Source: Glaciimonas sp. (GTDB taxonomy: Bacteria > Pseudomonadota > Gammaproteobacteria > Burkholderiales > Burkholderiaceae). From it: a stretch of DNA of 9,748 bases. Positions within the stretch are counted from its first letter, which is position 1, and each line of letters begins with the position of its first letter. The stretch is taken from assembly GCA_014377145.1 (NCBI GenBank), contig JACMQE010000158.1, positions 1 through 9,748 of the forward strand. The letters run 5' to 3'. Positions 1-9,255 of this stretch are shown here, one piece after another. The translations under genes were made by a program, and so were the position numbers. Under the pieces are notes generated by a model, which was not told the origin of the DNA, searched no databases, and saw only the letters and a list, made by a program, of their open reading frames with translations.

Positions 1-188
1 TGGTGTATGTCAATACGCTAATGATACAGCTTGTGTTGTCGAAAAAATCGTGGCGCAACAAAATGCAGGTGGCAGATTTGCGTGCGCTGTCGCCACTGAT
101 TTATAGCTATGTGAATCCCTATGGTCGATTTGATCTGGGTATGAGCAAACGACTTCCCCTTGATGCCGATTTTGCGTTGGTAGCATAA
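1..188 (+). CDS. tnpA: Tn3-family transposase TnpA, C-terminal end (5' part outside window)
   Basis: The reading frame is open from the window edge and ends at TAA 186-188, giving about 61 residues. They match the conserved C-terminus of Tn3-family transposases: VYVNTLMIQ, then a W, then DLRALSPLIYSYVNPYGRFDL and a closing RLPL. This family catalyses replicative transposition by forming a cointegrate that a resolvase then separates. The DDE catalytic residues lie upstream and cannot be seen, so whether the whole gene is intact is unknown. The visible part has no lesion. Normally a 38-bp terminal inverted repeat beginning GGGG follows tnpA closely, but none is recognisable in the next 100 bases. 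The family call is confident; its relation to the broken resolvase 1.7 kb downstream is inferred. Confidence 0.85.
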   Translation, partial: VYVNTLMIQLVLSKKSWRNKMQVADLRALSPLIYSYVNPYGRFDLGMSKRLPLDADFALVA

Positions 189-221
189 GCAAAACTACCA
201 AAGAAGCAATGATAGTTTGCT
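188..221 (+). repeat. Imperfect hairpin just after the transposase stop
   Basis: AGCAAAACTA (188-197) and TAGTTTGCT (213-221) are complementary over nine pairs with one bulged A, around a 15-base loop. It begins at the last base of the transposase stop codon. No T tract follows, so it is not a convincing terminator. It may be a remnant of the transposon end, but it lacks the GGGG tip expected of a Tn3 inverted repeat. Confidence 0.35.
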
Positions 222-293
222 GAATCAAGAAATCGCTTCAATGCACTAATGCTAAATTCTAATGTAATTGCGTAAATTTTATTGGAGCGGTTA

Positions 294-1822
294 ATGAGTC
301 GAATGGGCAAGTTGGGTAAACCTATTGCAATACTTTGTTTGATGTGTCTGGCTGGATGCGGTGCAGGGGTAGTCCAATCCTCAGACGCTGCACAAAGGTG
401 TTTTGAAAATAACAGGGATTGTTTTAAGGAGGTGTTGGCCTGTTATCGTGCAGCAGAAGCATCGCAACCCTTGGTGTATACGGCGAAAGACATAACGCAA
501 TTACCTGGTATTCAAAAACGTCGTTTTAAACTGACATCGCAAAACTGATCCCAAAATGGAATGGTACAGCCTAATACCTGGAAACATGACGTTGATATTT
601 ATATTCCGAATGACGCTTTAACCGGCCGAGCCTTGGTAGTAGCAAATAATGGTATCAATATTGCTTCAGATAATAATGGCATTAAGCCAACCTTCGACTT
701 TACTGAGGCGATGGCCATTGCGATAGCTCAGCAGACAAAGACCCTCATTGTTTCAGTTAGCAATGTTCCCAATCAATATTTAACTTACACGGATGAAGGC
801 GTCGCGCGCCGAGAAGATAGCATTGTCGCTCATAGCTGGAAACTATTTATGCAATCTCCAGAAACGCGTCCTTTTATGTCGCTGCATGTACCAGTGATGG
901 AGGCCATATTTAAAAATATGGATCTGGCAGAAAAAGAATTGCAACCATGGAAAATACGGAAATTCATTGGTACAGGTTTATCAAAGCGTGCTTGGAGTAC
1001 TTGGTTTGCAGCGATTGCCGATACCAGAATTGAAGCGATAGCCCCGTTTGTCATTGATATTTTCAGTATGGATAAAGTGCTGGATGATACCTATCAAACA
1101 TATGGTGAAAATTGGCCGTTAGCGTTTGATGAATATCATCGCGAAGGGATTACGGGACAACGCAAAACAGAAAATATCGACAAATTAATGCGGATTGAAG
1201 ATCCATTGCGCTATTTAGACAGCGCATACCCACAGCGGCTCGCGATTCCCAAGTGTATACTCAATGCTACTGGGGATAATTTTTATGTGCCGGATAATAC
1301 CCGTTTTTATTTTGATCAACTACCAGGGATAAAAGCTTTACGTGTGGCGCCAAACTCTGATCATTACGGCATTCGGAATTATGTGGAAACTTCATTGATT
1401 ACATTGATCAATCGTTTGCACCATGCGGTAACATTACCGAGAATGAGAATGCAGTGGACAAAAAGTGGGGTGAAGAAAGGAAGTATTAGTAATGTCCTGC
1501 AGCTTGGTTTTTCTGAAATGCCGGTCAAGGTAGTTCAATGGATTGCTTCCAATCCTACAGCACGTGATTTTCGTTATGCCTGTGGAATTCGTTACGAAGC
1601 GACACCGATTGCACCTGCACGGAATGTGACGGCCTGGATGACAACACCAGGTGAACGATGGAAATCTTTTTTGTTGAAGCGCAATTTGCAGATGGCTTCG
1701 TGATTACAACACCAGTTCAGATTTTTCCAGAGACTTATCCTGTAGGACCGCCGCCTATACTTGGGCCTGCTTGTAAAACAATATCGGAGTTTCTACTGAT
1801 AATAGATGCGAGTAAGACCTAA
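294..1822 (+). pseudogene. pqaA: PhoPQ-activated pathogenicity-related (PqaA-type) lipoprotein, inactivated
   Basis: Two same-frame pieces (294-548 and 561-1703) and a shifted tail (to TAA 1820-1822) together give one PqaA-family alpha/beta-hydrolase-like protein. The ATG at 294 is chosen because GGAG (285-288) precedes it at good spacing; a TTG at 282 is possible. A lipoprotein signal peptide ends in the lipobox LAGC with Cys22, so the ancestral product was probably membrane-anchored and periplasm-facing. Family marks are TSQN, W-KHDVDIYIP, SVSNVPNQ, EDSIVAHSW, the nucleophile-type motif GTGLSKRAW (Ser codon 981-983), FVIDIF and DNFYVPDN. Lesion 1 is TGA 546-548, where the family has Trp in TSQ-x-W, so TGG to TGA. 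Lesion 2 is in the T run 1667-1672: adding one T restores SFFVEAQFADGF and the usual proline-rich tail. The true substrate of the family is not established. Read-through or internal initiation at 561 would lack the signal peptide. Family assignment is strong from memory, not from a search. Confidence 0.85.
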
Positions 1823-1841
1823 ATTATTTTATCGTACTCCG

Positions 1842-1865
1842 TTGCACAAAGGATAGTTTGCACAA
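1842..1865 (+). repeat. Two direct copies of TTGCACAA upstream of the resolvase gene
   Basis: TTGCACAA occurs at 1842-1849 and 1858-1865, a 16-base period, directly before the resolvase ATG at 1871. Tn3-type resolvases bind repeated half-sites in a res region that commonly lies beside tnpR, so these could be remnants of res subsites. The spacing and bases do not match any res site I can recall, so this is only a possibility. Confidence 0.3.
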
Positions 1866-1870
1866 TAATT

Positions 1871-2435
1871 ATGCTCATTGGATATGCTCGCGTCTCAACG
1901 GAAGATCAAGAAATAGCCACCCAAGAATCGGCACTCAAACATACTGGATGCAAAAAGATATTTCTTGAAACGGCATCTGGTGGTTGATGGAATAGACCAC
2001 AACTGGCTCGTGTTTTAGATCAGTTGCGAACAGGTGACGTGCTGGTGGTGTGGAAACTTGATCGGCTATCACGTTCACTGAAGGATTTGCTGATGATCAT
2101 AGAAAAGATTGAGCAACTTGATGCAGGCTTCCGTAGTTTAACCAAAGCGATTGACACCATGACGCCAGCCGAACGCATGATGATGCAGATGGTAGGTTCA
2201 TTTGCAGAAATTTGAACGCACCATGATCAAGGGACATACCAAAGTGGGAATGGAATCGGCACGCAAGCAAGGCCGTATTGGAGGACGGCGACCAAAACTC
2301 TAAGTGCATCAGCAGGAAGAAATCATCGCGATGGTAACAACAGGTCAGAAAACCGCAGCTGAGACTGCGCGTTTGTTCAAGATTCATCCTACTACCGTTT
2401 CACGATTGTTGGCCTCGCAATCTCAAAACAAATAA
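1871..2435 (+). pseudogene. tnpR: Tn3-type serine resolvase, broken by two stops and a frameshift
   Basis: The ATG at 1871 opens MLIGYARVSTEDQ, the N-terminus of small serine recombinases with the catalytic Ser in YARVST. The frame is interrupted by TGA 1985-1987, where SGG-x-WNRPQL would need one residue, most simply Arg (CGA to TGA). It continues with VVWKLDRLSRSLKDL, FRSLTKAIDT and MVGSFAE. An extra A in 2208-2210 then shifts the frame; removing it gives FAEFERTMIKGHTKVG, ESARKQGRIGGRRPKL, a TAA at 2301-2303, and the C-terminal helix-turn-helix (TAAETARLFKIHPTTVSRLL) to TAA 2433-2435. In Tn3 elements this enzyme resolves cointegrates at res. With three lesions no full product is possible; the longest intact piece lacks the N-terminal catalytic Ser or the DNA-binding domain. 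It belongs with the transposase at the window's left edge by family, but a different parent element cannot be excluded. Confidence 0.9.
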
Positions 2436-2531
2436 TGGTGTTCTGCGCTATCAAAAATCACGCTGCGCTTTTTGCAGCTATATGCACAATACCTCTTTCT
2501 GAATAATTTAGTCGTCAGTTAGAAAAACCAG
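2436..2531. other. Short spacer after the resolvase, no gene seen
   Basis: No coding frame of note. GCTGC (2462-2466) and GCAGC (2474-2478) could form a five-pair hairpin over a T-rich loop, but no T tract follows, so it is a poor terminator for the resolvase. Confidence 0.3.
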
Positions 2532-2553
2532 ATAATCTGACTTGTCAGATTAT
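2523..2553 (-). terminator. Perfect palindrome with T tract, probable minus-strand terminator
   Basis: ATAATCTGAC (2532-2541) and GTCAGATTAT (2544-2553) are perfectly complementary 10-base arms around TT. Read on the minus strand the hairpin is followed by CTGGTTTTTCT (T run 2523-2527). It starts 15 bases past the stop of the small minus-strand ORF 2568-2732, the usual place for an intrinsic terminator. The stem is fairly AT-rich, so strength is uncertain; a binding site for a dimeric protein is the alternative. Confidence 0.5.
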
Positions 2554-2567
2554 GAGTAAAGTATTGT

Positions 2568-2732
2568 TTAAGTAACGGATTGTATTGTTTCGGTGGATAT
2601 GGATTTGCTTTTTAAAATCTCCATTGCCTGGATTTGGCCGAGCTGTAGCCAGCCGTTCGGAACCGCCGACGAGAGCTTTGATTCCAGTCCGTATAGCAAA
2701 CTGGCGATTTCATGAGTACCCCCCCATGACAT
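2568..2732 (-). CDS. Small hypothetical protein, 54 codons, possibly a gene remnant
   Basis: The frame from ATG 2730-2732 to TAA 2568-2570 reads MSWGGTHEIASLLYGLESKL, then a PNGWLQLGQIQAMEI segment and a Ser/Thr-rich end. The middle looks helical and amphipathic, and the composition looks protein-like rather than random. I do not recognise the family. The frame stays open only six codons upstream of the ATG, and no Shine-Dalgarno sequence is visible, so this could be the 3' end of a gene whose front has been lost. A perfect palindrome with a T tract lies just downstream, which supports the idea that this strand was once a transcribed gene end. No signal peptide or membrane segment is evident. 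Confidence 0.35.
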   Translation of the reverse strand: MSWGGTHEIASLLYGLESKLSSAVPNGWLQLGQIQAMEILKSKSISTETIQSVT

Positions 2733-2770
2733 GAAAAAAGCGTGTGCACCGCTAAGGATTTATGTATTTT

Positions 2771-2805
2771 TAAAAAGAAAACCTATCGGTCGAGGCTTTC
2801 CGACC
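2771..2805 (-). terminator. Probable intrinsic terminator of gyrB
   Basis: On the minus strand GGTCG (2801-2805) pairs with CGACC (2788-2792) across an eight-base loop, followed within six bases by GGTTTTCTTTTT (2772-2783). It lies about 92 bases after the gyrB stop. The stem is short but GC-rich and the T tract is good. Confidence 0.5.
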
Positions 2806-2896
2806 AGCTAAAGCAGCGAATAAATATTAAAAACACGACACTCAATTTAATTGTCTTGCCGCATCTTTGCCAATTTATCGATACAGCTTCACAACA

Positions 2897-5688
<2,792 letters not shown>

Positions 5689-6795
5689 TCAAATTCGCAT
5701 CGGCATAACGACGTATTTAAAGTCGGTATTTTCTGGCACGGTAATTAATGCCGACGAGTTGGCATCACCGAGGGCGATATTAATGTTGTCACCCTTTAAG
5801 TTGTTTAGCACATCGAGCAAATAGGTGACGTTAAAACCAATGTCGACACTTTCACCGCCGTAATCAATTTCTAGTTCCTCGACGGCTTCTTCATGATCGG
5901 CATTGGTAGAGCTGATTTTCAGGCTACCCGGTATTACGACCCAGCGCACGCCCTTGAACTTGTCACTAGTCATGATGGCGGCACGTTGCAAAGAGCGCAG
6001 CAGGCGATCGCGGCCAATGGTTAAATCGTTCTTGTAACTCTTTGGGATCACGCGGGTGTAATCTGGGAATTTTCCTTCAACCAGTTTAGAAATCAACTCG
6101 ATATCGGCAAACGATAGTTTGACTTGATTGTTGGCGATTTCTAGCTGAACAGGCTCATTGGTTTCTTCTAACAAGCGTTGCAGTTCAATGATAGTTTTGC
6201 GGGGAATGATGACTTCCTGGCGAGCGAATTCTTGCTTAGTAGCGACCTGGCAGAACGCCAGGCGATGGCCGTCTGTGGCAACAGCAATGACGTTATTGCC
6301 ATCCAGCACGAGTAGCAAGCCGTTTAGGTAATAACGAATGTCTTGTTGCGCCATCGAAAAATGGACCATGTTGAACAAATGCTTCAGGGTCTTTTGCGGC
6401 AGCGTGAAAGTGGCGTTGTAATGTTCAGCTTGGGCAACCGTAGGAAATTCTTCAGCGGCCAGAGTTTGCAGCGCGAAACGCGATTTGCCTGATTGGACTG
6501 TCATGCGCTTGTTGCTAAGTGTCAACGAAACTTCGCCTGATTCGGGTAAGGCACGTAAAATATCGAGGAGCTTCCGCGCAGCGACCGTGGTAGCGACAAT
6601 CTCAGGGCCGCTACCAACATTTGCGTTGGTCGTAATTTGCACTTCAATGTCAGTCGACAGAAAAGAGACTTTTTCGCCGTCTTTGCGTATGAGGATATTG
6701 GCCAAAATCGGCAATGTGTGCCGACGCTCGACAATACCGCTCACGATCTGCAGTGGCCGGAGAATATTATCTCGGTAGGTTTTGACCAATTGCAT
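5689..6795 (-). CDS. dnaN: DNA polymerase III beta subunit (sliding clamp)
   Basis: A 368-residue protein, close to the 366 of E. coli. It forms the ring-shaped dimer that tethers DNA polymerase III and other clamp-binding proteins to DNA. Three clamp folds are implied by length and by recognisable stretches. The N-terminal fold has RHTLPILANILI (25-36). The middle fold has QQDIRYYLNGLLL and ATDGHRLA, and the linker to the third has VEGKFPDYTRVIP. The characteristic C-terminus is YVVMPMRI, whose MPMR residues line the peptide-binding pocket. The ATG is supported by AAGGA (6803-6807) seven bases upstream. It lies 320 bases after dnaA on the same strand and 308 before gyrB, the conserved order. 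The long gap to dnaA and a candidate promoter there suggest it can be expressed apart from dnaA. No anomaly is seen. Confidence 0.98.
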   Translation of the reverse strand: MQLVKTYRDNILRPLQIVSGIVERRHTLPILANILIRKDGEKVSFLSTDIEVQITTNANVGSGPEIVATTVAARKLLDILRALPESGEVSLTLSNKRMTVQSGKSRFALQTLAAEEFPTVAQAEHYNATFTLPQKTLKHLFNMVHFSMAQQDIRYYLNGLLLVLDGNNVIAVATDGHRLAFCQVATKQEFARQEVIIPRKTIIELQRLLEETNEPVQLEIANNQVKLSFADIELISKLVEGKFPDYTRVIPKSYKNDLTIGRDRLLRSLQRAAIMTSDKFKGVRWVVIPGSLKISSTNADHEEAVEELEIDYGGESVDIGFNVTYLLDVLNNLKGDNINIALGDANSSALITVPENTDFKYVVMPMRI

Positions 6796-6996
6796 AGCTA
6801 TATCCTTATTATCTGAAATTTAACAAATATCGCTTCATTTTGTCCATTCTGGGTTGGCTTCAAATCAGTCCACCAATGTAACTTAATTCGACTACTTAGG
6901 AATGACATCGGCAACAAATGTATGGGATTTAATCGTTATTTATTACTTTTTTACTGCACATATATTCCGCTCCCACCACTCGCACGTAATTGTTGA

Positions 6997-7017
6997 CATT
7001 TTTTATTGTAAAAAATG
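6997..7017. repeat. Perfect AT-rich palindrome in the dnaA-dnaN gap
   Basis: CATTTTTTA (6997-7005) and TAAAAAATG (7009-7017) are perfect complements around TTG. The arms contain A6/T6 tracts, which bend DNA and melt easily. It sits directly downstream of the candidate dnaN -10 and about 40 bases from the DnaA box. It could be an unwinding or protein-bending site, or a leader hairpin; it lacks the GC-rich stem of a terminator. Confidence 0.5.
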
Positions 7018-7044
7018 CCATACTTGAGCCGTGGCTAAAGTCAA
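7017..7044 (-). promoter_or_regulatory. Candidate dnaN promoter
   Basis: On the minus strand TTGACT (7039-7044) and TATGGC (7017-7022) are 16 bases apart. The -35 is good and the -10 is poor (TAT conserved only). It lies 12 bases from the DnaA box at 7056-7064 and would give a leader of about 215 bases before dnaN. Confidence 0.3.
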
Positions 7045-7055
7045 TATCTAAACTG

Positions 7056-7064
7056 TTATCCACA
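7056..7064 (+). promoter_or_regulatory. DnaA box, perfect consensus
   Basis: TTATCCACA matches the high-affinity DnaA binding consensus exactly and is followed by GG, as is the copy on the other side of dnaA. It is suited to DnaA-dependent control of dnaN or to origin function. Confidence 0.75.
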
Positions 7065-7115
7065 GGCTGGCAAGAATGCCGAAACTTACCTGGCCTGAGA
7101 ACCGCATACTGAAAA

Positions 7116-8546
7116 TTAACCTTTTAAGGTTTGCTCCAACACGTGTAGTTCATGATTGCATTCTGGATTTTTAGTTCGGTCACCGGCAATCTTGCGCACG
7201 GCATGTAATACCGTGGTGTGATCTCGGCCGCCAAATAATTCTCCAATTTCAGGCAAGCTTTTTTGGGTGAGCTCCTTTGCCAAATACATCGCAATCTGAC
7301 GTGGCCGGGCAATGTTGGCTGGCCGTTTTTTGGAGTACATGTCGGCGACTTTGATATTGAAGAAGTCAGCGACCATTTTTTGGATATTTTCGACTGAAAT
7401 TTGGCGATTCTGCACAGATAGCAAATCTTTTAACGCATCCTTAACAATATCAATCGTGATGTCTTTGCCATGAAAACGTGAATACGCCAGAATTTTGCGC
7501 AACGCGCCTTCTAACTCGCGAACGTTGGAACGCAAATGTTTGGCGATAAAAAAAGCAACATCGTCGGAAAACGTCACTCCCTCAGATGCCGCTTTTTTTA
7601 ACAAAATAGCGACGCGCATTTCCAATTCCGGCGGCTCAATAGCCACTGTCAAACCGGAGTCAAAGCGCGAAATCAAGCGATCATCCATGCCAGTAATTTC
7701 TTTTGGATAAGTATCACTGGTGATAATAATTTGTTTCTTAGCGGCAATTAATGCTTCAAACGCGTAAAAGAATTCTTCTTGGGTGCGACTCTTACCGCCA
7801 AAGAACTGAATATCGTCAATGAGTAATAAATCAAGTGAATGATAATATCGTTTAAAGTCGTCGAACCCCTTACGTTGGTAAGCAGTCACCACGTCACGAA
7901 CGTACTGCTCTGCGTGGATGTAGCGAATCTTAGACGAGAGATTGTCAGCCAGAAGCTGGTTGCCGATGGAATGGATCAAGTGTGTTTTTCCAAGACCAAC
8001 ACCGCCGTACAAGAACAATGGATTATACGAAACGCCAGGATTATTCGCCACTTGAATCGCTGCGGCGCGGGCTAACTGGTTGGCTTTGCCGATGACAAAA
8101 CTGTCAAAACTTAACTCGGTATTAATGCGCGATTGATCACGACGGGCTATCACGGCGTTGGATTCTGCCTGTGCTTCGGGTAGGCGGTCATATTGGCTGC
8201 CGTTGCCGCCCATGCCGCCATTTAAATAGGCTAGCGACGGATTTGGATACGCGCCATCTAATACGACCGGCATCTTGGAAACACTTAGCTTACGTGCAAC
8301 ATTCGTTCGTGGGTCGAGTATGAACTGTACGTCTATCGGCATTTCCCAAAATTCTGTAGCCAGGGTAGTGATGCGGCTGGCGAATTGCGTTTTTACCCAA
8401 TCGAGCTTAAACCGGTTCGGTGCTGCAATGCACAGTCGGCCATCTTCATATTCGATAGGGGACAGCGGTTTTATCCACGCGCTAAATTGTTGAGGCGTTA
8501 ATTCCTGCTCCAATTGAGTAGAGCAACTTTGCCAGAAATTTTCCAT
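7116..8546 (-). CDS. dnaA: Chromosomal replication initiator protein DnaA
   Basis: A 476-residue AAA+ protein that binds DnaA boxes, oligomerises with ATP at oriC and opens the duplex for DnaB loading. Domain I (about 1-80) begins [20 protein letters not shown] and holds the W-based interaction surface. Domain II (about 85-140) is a Gly/Asn-rich linker. Domain III has Walker [10 protein letters not shown] (181-189, Lys187), Walker B LLIDDIQ (Asp244, Asp245), sensor 1 IIITSD (273-278), the arginine finger in LISRFDSGL (Arg294) and sensor 2 NVRELEGAL (Arg343). Domain IV is the DNA-binding domain with [14 protein letters not shown] (414-427) and the DnaA signature [11 protein letters not shown] (439-449). 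The ATG fits the family N-terminus although the Shine-Dalgarno sequence upstream is weak, which may keep translation low. A DnaA box overlapping its likely promoter implies autoregulation. Confidence 0.98.
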   Translation of the reverse strand: MENFWQSCSTQLEQELTPQQFSAWIKPLSPIEYEDGRLCIAAPNRFKLDWVKTQFASRITTLATEFWEMPIDVQFILDPRTNVARKLSVSKMPVVLDGAYPNPSLAYLNGGMGGNGSQYDRLPEAQAESNAVIARRDQSRINTELSFDSFVIGKANQLARAAAIQVANNPGVSYNPLFLYGGVGLGKTHLIHSIGNQLLADNLSSKIRYIHAEQYVRDVVTAYQRKGFDDFKRYYHSLDLLLIDDIQFFGGKSRTQEEFFYAFEALIAAKKQIIITSDTYPKEITGMDDRLISRFDSGLTVAIEPPELEMRVAILLKKAASEGVTFSDDVAFFIAKHLRSNVRELEGALRKILAYSRFHGKDITIDIVKDALKDLLSVQNRQISVENIQKMVADFFNIKVADMYSKKRPANIARPRQIAMYLAKELTQKSLPEIGELFGGRDHTTVLHAVRKIAGDRTKNPECNHELHVLEQTLKG

Positions 8547-8809
8547 GAATCGTCTAATTGAAAGGATGTGGAAAGAGGATAATTGCGCGCCAGATCGAAC
8601 GTTTTAGAAATGGCTTAGAATCTTACTACGCAGACTCGGCGTTCCCCATTATTGAATAGAGCGCAGATGCAGTTCGATTTTCACCATTTATGTAATTAAA
8701 TATCGATTTTTACAATGCTCTTCGCCGCACGGATGGCTATTCGTTACAGACCGTAGACTGTCTCTGAAGATATCGCTAATAGAGCGCACGCATATCACAA
8801 TACGCCACT

Positions 8810-8838
8810 ATTCTACCCTTGCTGTGCAAAGTTATCCA
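8810..8838 (-). promoter_or_regulatory. Candidate dnaA promoter overlapped by a DnaA box
   Basis: On the minus strand TGGATA (8833-8838) and TAGAAT (8810-8815) are 17 bases apart; the -10 matches TATAAT at five of six positions. The -35 lies inside the perfect DnaA box, so DnaA binding would block RNA polymerase, a simple negative feedback. The leader would be about 255 bases. Confidence 0.45.
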
Positions 8839-8840
8839 CA
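8832..8840 (+). promoter_or_regulatory. DnaA box, perfect consensus
   Basis: TTATCCACA, exact consensus, preceded by G and followed by GG, identical in extended context to the box at 7056-7064 and in the same orientation. It lies between dnaA and rpmH. Confidence 0.8.
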
Positions 8841-8904
8841 GGCACGGCATTTACTTTCCAGCTTATTGGGTAAGAAACCCATCTATCAAAAATATGCTAA
8901 GTGA

Positions 8905-8934
8905 TTGACAAACAAGCAGAAAATGCGTTTTAAT
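8905..8934 (+). promoter_or_regulatory. Probable sigma-70 promoter of rpmH-rnpA
   Basis: A perfect -35 TTGACA (8905-8910) is followed after 18 bases by TTTAAT (8929-8934), five of six matches to the -10 consensus. It points toward rpmH with a leader of about 155 bases. Confidence 0.6.
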
Positions 8935-8942
8935 CCAAAACC

Positions 8943-8971
8943 TACTGTTTGTTGAATTGCGAGATTATAAT
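8943..8971 (+). promoter_or_regulatory. Second candidate rpmH promoter with perfect -10
   Basis: TATAAT at 8966-8971 is a perfect -10; the -35 at 17 bases (TACTGT, 8943-8948) is poor. It would start transcription about 120 bases before rpmH. Tandem promoters suit a highly expressed ribosomal protein gene. Confidence 0.4.
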
Positions 8972-9097
8972 CTTGGTTGCTCGAAAGGAATGCACGCCGC
9001 TTTATTAAACACATTAATATAGCGCGGACCAGACCGAACGCAGGCAACATGCAAAATGTAAAGATCCGATTTATTTCTGCTGATTAGCGAGACCATA

Positions 9098-9232
9098 ATG
9101 AAACGTACTTACCAACCTTCCATCGTGCGCCGTAAACGTACCCACGGCTTCCGCGCACGCATGGCAATCCGTGGTGGTCGCGCTGTGCTGAATGCACGTC
9201 GCGCCAAAGGCCGAAAACGTCTAGCAGCTTAA
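9098..9232 (+). CDS. rpmH: 50S ribosomal protein L34
   Basis: A 44-residue, very basic protein of the large ribosomal subunit. It begins [18 protein letters not shown] and continues [20 protein letters not shown] to a KRLAA end, the complete family signature; 44 residues is the usual betaproteobacterial length against 46 in E. coli. The ATG is fixed by the invariant MKRT start, though the Shine-Dalgarno sequence is weak (GCGAGA at 9087-9092). It is followed after 23 bases by rnpA, the conserved operon, and is read divergently from dnaA. Two candidate promoters lie upstream. Confidence 0.97.
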   Translation: MKRTYQPSIVRRKRTHGFRARMAIRGGRAVLNARRAKGRKRLAA

Positions 9233-9255
9233 GCTGTTCACCCGGTACAGTTTGC

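Larger units (their letters stand above)
6796..7115. other. dnaA-dnaN intergenic region with DnaA box and AT-rich palindrome
   Basis: 320 bases without a gene. It contains a perfect DnaA box, a candidate dnaN promoter and a 9-base-arm palindrome, listed separately, and an AT-rich stretch from about 6925 to 7016. In some bacteria oriC or part of it lies between dnaA and dnaN, so a role in replication start is possible here, though only one good box is visible. Confidence 0.5.
8547..9097. other. dnaA-rpmH divergent intergenic region, candidate oriC
   Basis: 551 bases without a gene between divergent dnaA and rpmH, the classic oriC position in many proteobacteria. It holds one perfect DnaA box (8832-8840), a weak 7-of-9 match TGTGGAAAG (8567-8575), an AT-rich stretch around 8685-8715 that could be an unwinding element, and promoters on both strands. 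Only one strong box is visible, fewer than usual for an oriC, so origin function may rely on degenerate boxes or be shared with the dnaA-dnaN gap. The rpmH leader 8972-9097 shows no further clear motif. Confidence 0.55.

Noticed and set aside
189..293. Tn3 terminal inverted repeat after the transposase
   Set aside because: No GGGG or CCCC tip and no resemblance to known Tn3 ends; only a bulged hairpin was found.
2532..2553. Palindrome read as a resolvase res subsite
   Set aside because: In res sites the GTC ends point inward from the outer edges; here GAC/GTC meet in the centre, and a T tract on the minus strand fits a terminator better.
2702..2728. Run of seven C at 2719-2725 taken as a Tn3 inverted-repeat tip
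   Set aside because: The adjoining bases are readable as codons of the small minus-strand ORF and match no Tn3 repeat I know; no partner copy is found at the other side.
6993..7026. Plus-strand TTGACA that could drive an antisense transcript into dnaA
   Set aside because: No acceptable -10 lies 16-18 bases downstream; the nearest, CATACT, is at 20 bases. The hexamer partly overlaps the AT palindrome.
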